Source of the DNA: Myxococcales bacterium
GTDB lineage: Bacteria > Myxococcota > Polyangia > Polyangiales > Polyangiaceae
DNA length: 64,000 bases
Direction: 5' to 3'
Assembly (NCBI GenBank): GCA_003151595.1
Contig: PLXW01000048.1
Coordinates: 12,851 to 76,850, forward strand
Shown piece by piece: positions 58,287 through 64,000 of the stretch; position 1 is the first letter of the stretch, and every line of letters starts with the position of its first letter. The notes beneath the pieces are model-generated. The model did not search any database. It saw only the letters and a program-made list of their open reading frames with translations, and had not been told where the DNA came from. The translations under genes were made by a program, and so were the position numbers.

Positions 58287-58712
58287 ATGAGTGAGCACAA
58301 GGGGAGCTGTTTCTGTGGAGCCGTGGAGGTCACGTTGACCGGTGAGCCGGTGGCGATGGGTTATTGCCATTGCACCTCGTGCCGGCATTGGTCGGCGGGG
58401 CCCATCAATGCGTTCACGCTGTGGAAGCCGGAGTCCGTGAAGGTCACCAAGGGGAAGGAAAACCTGGGTACCTACAACAAGACCGAAAATAGCTTCCGTA
58501 AATGGTGCAAGACCTGCGGCGGGCACGTCTTGACCGAGCATCCTGGCATGGGGCTCACAGACGTGTACGCCGCCGTCATCGGGGACTTCGCGTTCAAGCC
58601 TGGCGTGCACGTCAATTACGGCGAGTCGGTCGTTCACGTTCACGACGGGCTCCCGAAGCAGAAGGACTTCCCGAAGGAGATGGGCGGGTCGGGGGCACTC
58701 CTTCCGGAGTAA
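58287..58712 (+). CDS. GFA-family (Gfa/CENP-V) zinc protein
   Basis: 141 residues; AAGGAG 6 bp before the ATG. Zinc-ligand cysteines in SCFCGAVE, YCHCTSCRHWS and WCKTCGGHV, exactly the pattern of the GFA/CENP-V fold named after glutathione-dependent formaldehyde-activating enzyme. GC content is slightly lower than its neighbours. Members activate formaldehyde-glutathione or have unknown roles; substrate not evident here. Followed by a strong terminator. Confidence 0.9.
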   Translation: MSEHKGSCFCGAVEVTLTGEPVAMGYCHCTSCRHWSAGPINAFTLWKPESVKVTKGKENLGTYNKTENSFRKWCKTCGGHVLTEHPGMGLTDVYAAVIGDFAFKPGVHVNYGESVVHVHDGLPKQKDFPKEMGGSGALLPE

Positions 58713-58726
58713 CGCGCGCTCTCGAG

Positions 58727-58765
58727 TGCGTGAGTCACTTACGCGTCGCGCAAGTGACTCACGCA
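58727..58765 (+). terminator. Intrinsic terminator after the GFA gene
   Basis: 14-bp perfect arms TGCGTGAGTCACTT / AAGTGACTCACGCA with an 11-nt loop, 14 bp after the stop at 58712. Confidence 0.8.
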
Positions 58766-58881
58766 TTCTGTGTTCATAAAATCGACTGCGGTCTTCACAC
58801 ACGCAGTCAGACCTTCACGCACGCCGGCCAACTCCTGATGCCGGGCGGAAATGACCGCCCCCTCAAGGAGATGACCTCATC

Positions 58882-60171
58882 ATGCGTATTCACCGTCTTG
58901 GCGCGTCGCGCCCCGTGCTCGCTCTTCTCATTTCGTCGTGCCTCCTCGCCGCGGCTTGCACAGCCGAGGTCGGTGCCGGGGACGAGGGTGCCGCCAGCAC
59001 GCAGTCCGCGATCACCAAGGGTGTGCGCGGCGACGTGAACGGCGACGGACGCGCGGACATCGCGCTCACCGGCGGCGTGATCGCGGGGACGTACAACCCG
59101 TGGAACACGATCCCGGTCGCGTTCTCGAGCGGCAACGGCACCTTCACCGTCACGAACAAGACCGTCGCGAACTTCTCGACGTACGCCACGCAGGGCGGCA
59201 AGGCCGTCATGGGCGACTTCGACGGCGACGGCCGCGCCGATCTCGCGCTCACCGGCGGGCTCATCCCCAGCACCGGCAAGCCGTGGAACACGATCCCGGT
59301 CGCGTTCTCCAACGGCGACGGCTCGTTCCGCGTGACCAACGACGTCGTGTCCGGCTTCCCGGTCTACGCGACGCAGACCACGCTCGCGCCCGTCGTCGGC
59401 GACTTCAACAACGACGGCCGCGACGACATCGCGCTCGCCGGCGGGTCGGCGTGGAACACCGTGCCGGTCGCGTTCTCGAACGGCGACGGCACGTTCACCG
59501 TCACGAACAAGACGGTCGCCAGCTTCCCGATCTTCGCGACGCAGGGCGCGCGCCTCATCGCCGCCGACTTCGACGGCGACGGCAAGAGCGATCTCGCGCT
59601 CACCGGCGGCTCCACGTGGACGGCCGGCGGGCTCCTCGGGACGTACACGCCGTGGAACACGCTCCCGGTCGCGTTCTCGAACGGCGACGGAACGTTCCGC
59701 GTCACCAACAGCACGATCGCCAACTTCGCGACGTTCGCGACGCAGGGCGCGCTCCCCGTCACGGGCGACTTCGACGGCGACGGCCGCGGCGACGTGGCGC
59801 TCACCGGCGGAAAGATTCCGGGGAGCGGCGCGGCGTGGAACACGATCCCGGTCGCGTTCTCGAACGGCAACGGCACCTTCCGCGTCACGAACCTCAACGT
59901 CGCCAACTTCCCCGGCTACGCCGCGCAGTATGGCGTGCAGGCCGTGGCCGCCGACTACAACGGCGACGGGCGCGCGGACCTCGCGCTCACCGGCGGCGCT
60001 GGTTGGAACACGATCCCGGTCGCGTTCTCGAACGGCAACGGCACGTTCAGCGTGACGAACGACTACGTCTCGTCGTTCCCCACGTTCGCCACGCAGTCGG
60101 TCTACCCGTACCAGGCGACCGCCGTGTCCGGCAGCGAAGCGCTCTGGCCGCTCCCCGAGCCGATTCAGTGA
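58882..60171 (+). CDS. FG-GAP repeat beta-propeller lipoprotein (twin 1)
   Basis: 429 residues. Lipoprotein signal MRIHRLGASRPVLALLISSCLLAAAC, then six repeats of 50-65 residues, each starting GD[VF][ND]GDGR[AG]D (a calcium-binding DxDxDGxxD loop), followed by LTGG, WNT[ILV]PVAFSNG and TVTN and ending in ATQ. This is the FG-GAP/VCBS beta-propeller unit of surface lectins and integrin-like proteins. Its twin at 60341 has the same six-repeat build. Probably surface exposed and calcium bound; ligand unknown. Confidence 0.88.
   Translation: MRIHRLGASRPVLALLISSCLLAAACTAEVGAGDEGAASTQSAITKGVRGDVNGDGRADIALTGGVIAGTYNPWNTIPVAFSSGNGTFTVTNKTVANFSTYATQGGKAVMGDFDGDGRADLALTGGLIPSTGKPWNTIPVAFSNGDGSFRVTNDVVSGFPVYATQTTLAPVVGDFNNDGRDDIALAGGSAWNTVPVAFSNGDGTFTVTNKTVASFPIFATQGARLIAADFDGDGKSDLALTGGSTWTAGGLLGTYTPWNTLPVAFSNGDGTFRVTNSTIANFATFATQGALPVTGDFDGDGRGDVALTGGKIPGSGAAWNTIPVAFSNGNGTFRVTNLNVANFPGYAAQYGVQAVAADYNGDGRADLALTGGAGWNTIPVAFSNGNGTFSVTNDYVSSFPTFATQSVYPYQATAVSGSEALWPLPEPIQ
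59029..60096 (+). repeat. Six in-frame repeats encoding FG-GAP units (twin 1)
   Basis: Unit length about 150-195 bp. The core gtcgcgttctcgaacggc-like sequence is nearly identical in most units, so this block is highly recombinogenic within itself and with the block at 60494. Confidence 0.85.
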
Positions 60172-60179
60172 TCGGCCCC

Positions 60180-60227
60180 GATCGCTCGACCCTCGCTGCA
60201 GCACATGCGGCCGAGGGTCGGGCGATC
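60180..60227 (+). terminator. Terminator-like stem-loop between the twin genes
   Basis: GATCGCTCGACCCTCG pairs with CGAGGGTCGGGCGATC (16 positions, one G-U pair) around a 16-nt loop, 8 bp after the stop at 60171. Confidence 0.75.
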
Positions 60228-60340
60228 ACCCATTCGGGTGACGTGTACCCGCGCCTCTGCGTGGGTACGCCTCTCACTCTCTTCCTCTTGGCTCTCCTGG
60301 CTCGCGACGAAAACGAAGCGAACGAAAGAAGGCAGCGCTC

Positions 60341-61666
60341 ATGACTCGGTTCTCGACGACGGCGGCAAACAGGAAGCGCATCACGTTCGTTCTCGCAGGC
60401 GCGGCGCTCGCCGTCGCGTGCTCCGCAGAGAGCACGCCGGACGGAGTCGGGACGACCACGAGCGCCATGTCGATCGCGCACAGGCACGTGCCGGGCGACG
60501 TCAACGGCGACGGTCGCGCCGACGTCGCGCTCACGGGTGGATGGATTCCGCCGGGCGGGGCGCCGTGGACCACGGTGCCGGTCGCGTTCTCGAACGGCGA
60601 CGGCACGTTCAACGTGACCAACTCCGTCGTCACCGACTTTCCGACCTTCGCCACGCAGAACGGCGCCAGCGCCGTCGGCGGCGACTTCAACGGCGACGGC
60701 TACGCCGACGTCGCGCTCACCGGCGGATGGATTCCGACGAGCCTCGCGCCGTGGAACACGATCCCGGTCGCGTTCTCGAACGGCAACGGGACCTTCCGCG
60801 TGACGAACCAGAACGTCTCGCTCTTCCCGACCGCCGCGACCCAGACGGCGGGCCGCCCGGTGTCGGGGGACTTCAACGGCGACGGCCTGGCCGACCTCGC
60901 GATCACCGGCGGCACCGGCTGGAACACGCAGCCGATCGCGTTCTCGAACGGCGACGGAACGTTCCGCGTGACCAACGCGCCGATCGCGAACTTCGCGCTC
61001 TACGCCACGCAGGTCTCGGCGCACGGCGTGCCGCCGACGCTCGTGGCGGCCGACTTCAACGGCGACGGGCGGAGCGACCTCGCGCTCGTCGGCGGATGGT
61101 CCTCGCCCACGACGCCGTGGACCACGGTCCCCGTCGCGTTCTCGAACGGCGACGGCACGTTCAACGTGACGAACCTGCCGTCCGCGACCTTCGAGCTCTA
61201 CGCGACGCAGACCGTGCTCGCGGTCGGCGGCGACTTCGACGGCGACGGTCGGGGCGACATCGCGCTCACCGGCGGCACCGGATGGAACACGGTGCCAATC
61301 GCGTTCTCGAACGGCGACGGAACGTTCCGCGTGACCAACACGAACATCGCGAATTTTTCGATCTACGCGACGCAAGCGGCGCAGGTCGTGGCCGGCGACT
61401 TCGACGCCGACGGACGCACCGACCTCGCGCTCACCGGCGGCGGCATCCCGCATGCCTGCACGCCGTGGAACACGCTCCCGGTCGCGTTCTCGAACGGCGA
61501 CGGAACGTTCCGCGTGACCAACGATCTCGTCTCGAACTTCGGCACGTACGCCGTGCAAGACGGACCGATCGCGGTCTCCGCGAGCCAGGCCAGGCCCGAG
61601 GTGCGGCGATCGATCTGCACGCTGATCTCCGAGCCGCCGTGCCCGTCGTGCTGCCCGTACAAGTAA
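60341..61666 (+). CDS. FG-GAP repeat beta-propeller lipoprotein (twin 2)
   Basis: 441 residues. Signal MTRFSTTAANRKRITFVLAGAALAVAC, then six repeats of the same FG-GAP type as the upstream twin (GDVNGDGRADVALTGG, WNTIPVAFSNGNGTF, ...FATQ). The N-termini are unrelated in detail, while the repeats are nearly the same at the DNA level, so homogenisation or a duplication followed by 5' divergence is likely. The C-terminus ends with four cysteines (CTL, PPCPSCCPYK) that twin 1 lacks. Confidence 0.88.
   Translation: MTRFSTTAANRKRITFVLAGAALAVACSAESTPDGVGTTTSAMSIAHRHVPGDVNGDGRADVALTGGWIPPGGAPWTTVPVAFSNGDGTFNVTNSVVTDFPTFATQNGASAVGGDFNGDGYADVALTGGWIPTSLAPWNTIPVAFSNGNGTFRVTNQNVSLFPTAATQTAGRPVSGDFNGDGLADLAITGGTGWNTQPIAFSNGDGTFRVTNAPIANFALYATQVSAHGVPPTLVAADFNGDGRSDLALVGGWSSPTTPWTTVPVAFSNGDGTFNVTNLPSATFELYATQTVLAVGGDFDGDGRGDIALTGGTGWNTVPIAFSNGDGTFRVTNTNIANFSIYATQAAQVVAGDFDADGRTDLALTGGGIPHACTPWNTLPVAFSNGDGTFRVTNDLVSNFGTYAVQDGPIAVSASQARPEVRRSICTLISEPPCPSCCPYK
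60494..61556 (+). repeat. Six in-frame repeats encoding FG-GAP units (twin 2)
   Basis: Same core repeat as 59029-60096. The stretch gtcgcgttctcgaacggcga recurs several times with no or one change. Confidence 0.85.
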
Positions 61667-61687
61667 GACGGGGGCAAGTGAAGAGGC

Positions 61688-64000
61688 TCACCTGACGAAC
61701 GCCCGGAACGCGCTCCAGTCCGACGACGGGAGCGCGCTCCGGGTCTCGAGTTGTGCGCGGCGGAGCGCGGAGGCGACGTCGTCCGGACTGTCGGCGAGCG
61801 CGGCGGTGAGCGCTCGCACGAGGACGTCGGTCGCTCTGTCGTCCACGACTCGCGTCGAGGCGACGACGGCGCGCGAGCCGGCGGCGAGGAAGGCGTCGGC
61901 GAGGCTCAACCCCGGCGCGCCGCCTGCGACGTCCCCTTCGTGACCGGTCTCGCATCCGGACAGCACCACGCGAGCCGGCGCGCGCGAGAGCGCCAGGACG
62001 TCGGCCACGGTCAATCGCTCGTCATGCGCGAGAAGAAGCGCGCTCTCCCAACCGTCGATCCCCTCGTAGGAGGCGTGCCCCGCGAAATGCAACCAAGACG
62101 CGCGCTCGATCGCGCTCACGACGCGCGCGCGTGTGGCGTCGCCGCCGAGAAGGATCTGAACGCCCGCGCCTCCGTCTTGCGCAGCGGCAACCCGCATCCC
62201 TTCGCGTCGCGCCGCGGGGAGCGTGCCGGTGGGATCGGCCACGACGAGGCCGCTGGTCGCAGGGGCATGGGCAGCGTCACGCGGGACGTCGCCGACGTCG
62301 AGCGGATACTCGATCGGCGCGTGCGCGAGGAGCGGCTCTCCACGAACGTCGACCGCGGCGAGGTCCACGCCGCGGAGCGCGCCGAAGGGGAGGAGTCGAA
62401 CGCGTCGGGCGCGCGCGAGATCGCCGGCGACCGCGCCGAGCACGATCGGCGCGGCTTCGGCGGCGTGCGACGGATCGGTGGAAGCGACGACGCGCGTGAC
62501 GCGCACCGCGCCCCCTTCGACGACGAAGTCCGCCCACTGTCCCTCGAGCGGCACGAGCGCCACGCCGACGACTCCCTCTCCTTCTGCGAGCGGCGCGAGC
62601 GTGCGCGCGACGGGGGGGAAGACGGCGGTCGCCTCGGCGTCGAGCTGCGCGCGCATCGCGACGTCGCGCGCGCGGCGATCGGCGAGCCTGCGGGCCAGCG
62701 CTTCGCCGGCGAACGACCAGTCGCTGCTCGCCTCGGTCACGATCGCGTCGCGCGCACGGCGATAGGTCGCCAGCGCGTCTTCCCACCGCGCTCGAAACTC
62801 CGCCGGCAACGACTCGATGCGCGCGGTTCGCTGGACGTCCCACACGACGCGCGCGCCGGCCATCCGCGCGGCGTCGAGCGCTTCGGCCGGGCGGTTCGCG
62901 TCGAGGAGGAGCTCGACGACCGTTCGCGCGACGCGCGCCCTCGTCCACCAGAACGCGCCGCGACCGTCGCCCGCCGGGATGGCGCGCGCCGCTTCGTCGA
63001 GCAGCGCATCGGCGCGTCGCGCGGCGAGGAGCGCTTCGCCGGGTTCGCGGAGACGCCGGTGCGCCTCTGCTCGCCCTTCTTCCGCCGCCTCCTCGTCGAA
63101 GCGCGACACGCCGGCCGATTGCAAAGCGAGCGCGTCGTACGCCCGGAGCGCGGCGTGCGCGTCTCCTTCGGCCAGCGCGATGCGCCCTTCCATCTCGAGC
63201 TCCGCGAACAAGAGGAGCGGTCGCGGATGATCGCTGGCGGCGCGCGCTTCTTCGAGCGACGCGCGCGCGCCGTGCGGGTCGCCGGCCTGGAGATCGGCCC
63301 ACGCCAGGTTGGTGAGCGCGCTGGCGTGGAGGCGCGGGTTCGGGCACTCGTGGGTGAACGTCTCGGCCGAGCGGCGCAGCGGCGCGAGCGGATCGAGCGG
63401 CGCGTCGTCGCCGGCGAGCGGCGCGTTGCGTACGACGAGCGCCGCCCAACCCACGTTGAGATCGATCGTGCCGCGCTCGCACGCGCTCATCGACGCCCCC
63501 TGATCGCGCTCGAGATCCAGGAGGAGCGCGTGCGCCTCGCGTACGCGCCCCACGCTGAGCAGCGTGCTGGCGTCGACCTGGATCACGGCGCGCATGATCT
63601 TCGCCACGCCGACCCGCTCCGCCATCGCGCGCGCCTCGCCCAGCGCGGCCAGGCTCGTCCCCAGGTCGCCCGTCTCGCTGGCCAGCAGGCCGGCGTAGAA
63701 GCGCGCCAGCGCGCCGGCCTCGGCGTAGTCGTTCGCGAACGACGCCAGCCGATCGATCGTCTCGCGCGCTTCGGCGGCGCGTCGCAGATCGGTGATGAGG
63801 ACGAACGCGCGCGCGCCGAGATCGTCGGCCGCTTGCGAGACCTCGCCGCGCGCGGCGTGCCCCTCGGCGGTCGATGCGAGCTGCCGCACCGCGCTCTCGC
63901 CGTCGCCGCGCCCCAGCGCGATTCGCGCGCGGAGGCTGGCCACGTCGAGCGTGAAGCGATCGTCGCTCGCCCCTCCGTCGCGCGCGGCGGCGTCGAGCGT
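61688..64000 (-). CDS. CHAT-domain TPR protein (second copy; N-terminus off window)
   Basis: About 770 residues visible; the 5' end lies beyond the right edge (the frame is open to the edge, with an internal GTG at 63943 that could be mistaken for a start). TPR-like helical repeats occupy the N-terminal two thirds; the CHAT domain near the end has the catalytic His in HFAGHASYEG and Cys in VVLSGCETG. It shares domain order and the DW-S/G-x-FR C-terminus with the protein at 26555, so the two are paralogues. No sigma factor is adjacent in the visible part; its 3' end faces the FG-GAP twins. Confidence 0.85.
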   Translation of the reverse strand, partial: TLDAAARDGGASDDRFTLDVASLRARIALGRGDGESAVRQLASTAEGHAARGEVSQAADDLGARAFVLITDLRRAAEARETIDRLASFANDYAEAGALARFYAGLLASETGDLGTSLAALGEARAMAERVGVAKIMRAVIQVDASTLLSVGRVREAHALLLDLERDQGASMSACERGTIDLNVGWAALVVRNAPLAGDDAPLDPLAPLRRSAETFTHECPNPRLHASALTNLAWADLQAGDPHGARASLEEARAASDHPRPLLLFAELEMEGRIALAEGDAHAALRAYDALALQSAGVSRFDEEAAEEGRAEAHRRLREPGEALLAARRADALLDEAARAIPAGDGRGAFWWTRARVARTVVELLLDANRPAEALDAARMAGARVVWDVQRTARIESLPAEFRARWEDALATYRRARDAIVTEASSDWSFAGEALARRLADRRARDVAMRAQLDAEATAVFPPVARTLAPLAEGEGVVGVALVPLEGQWADFVVEGGAVRVTRVVASTDPSHAAEAAPIVLGAVAGDLARARRVRLLPFGALRGVDLAAVDVRGEPLLAHAPIEYPLDVGDVPRDAAHAPATSGLVVADPTGTLPAARREGMRVAAAQDGGAGVQILLGGDATRARVVSAIERASWLHFAGHASYEGIDGWESALLLAHDERLTVADVLALSRAPARVVLSGCETGHEGDVAGGAPGLSLADAFLAAGSRAVVASTRVVDDRATDVLVRALTAALADSPDDVASALRRAQLETRSALPSSDWSAFRAFVR

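Noticed and set aside
1..64000. tRNA, rRNA, prophage, transposase
   Set aside because: No cloverleaf, rRNA-like block, integrase or transposase motif was noticed; a tRNA or Infernal scan would settle it.

Overview
The window is about 70% G+C, dense with genes, and has the gene repertoire of a predatory/soil deltaproteobacterium-like myxobacterium (Myxococcota; the genus cannot be fixed from sequence alone). The indications are four Hanks-type Ser/Thr kinases (two with the HRDVSPxN catalytic loop common in myxobacterial kinases), about 17 predicted lipoproteins (many with Ser/Gly/Asp/Ala-rich linkers or Cys-rich domains), three ECF/sigma70-like factors with their own partners, two CHAT-TPR proteins, a PilZ protein and many myxobacterial-type proteins of unknown function. 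I saw no tRNA, rRNA, IS element, prophage or CRISPR array.

Layout. 1-2.1 kb: 3'-truncated kinase/AAA ATPase fusion (minus). 2.2-6.9 kb: lipoprotein island with three paralogous Cys-rich lipoproteins. 6.9-7.25 kb: low-complexity minisatellite, followed by a 695-aa protein with a C-terminal winged-helix-like segment. 9.5-14.5 kb: unknown myxobacterial proteins, a PD-(D/E)XK-like protein, and a VOC/YciI(DGPF)/ECF42-type sigma operon. 13.7-19.8 kb: metabolic genes (MOSC, SnoaL-like, KAS III, O-methyltransferase, class II aldolase, PilZ, alpha/beta hydrolase, GST). 19.9-26.5 kb: lipoproteins, a zinc metallopeptidase, a protein with a (GAA)16-encoded Glu tract and a histone-H1-like tail, a kinase with an unusual C-terminal domain, and a DUF3050 protein.

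26.5-31.5 kb: a divergent locus pairing a 924-aa CHAT-TPR lipoprotein with a lipoprotein, a sigma factor and a membrane anti-sigma-like protein. 31.7-36.3 kb: a four-repeat Cys-rich lipoprotein, a beta-lactamase-fold serine hydrolase and a kinase. 36.4-39.0 kb: an operon of outer-membrane protein, ECF sigma and FecR/TPR anti-sigma, with 4-bp stop/start overlaps.

39.2-47.1 kb holds the most striking locus: a tightly packed run of GMC-dehydrogenase small and large subunits, a GH3 acyl-adenylating enzyme, inositol-3-phosphate synthase, a DegT/StrS aminotransferase and a flippase-like membrane protein, with an inositol monophosphatase gene converging on its end. Together these could make inositol, oxidise it to a ketone, aminate it, join it to an acid or amino acid, and export it. 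This would be an aminocyclitol-conjugate pathway; the product is an inference. 47.2-51.9 kb: BamA-like outer-membrane protein, FkbM methyltransferase, kinase and TPR partner.

52-64 kb: an FGE-like lipoprotein; a three-gene overlapping operon (small basic protein, ferritin-like DUF455, ATP-grasp); a ZU5-like lipoprotein; an FAD dehydrogenase; a GFA-family protein; twin six-repeat FG-GAP beta-propeller lipoproteins; and a second CHAT-TPR protein that runs off the right edge.
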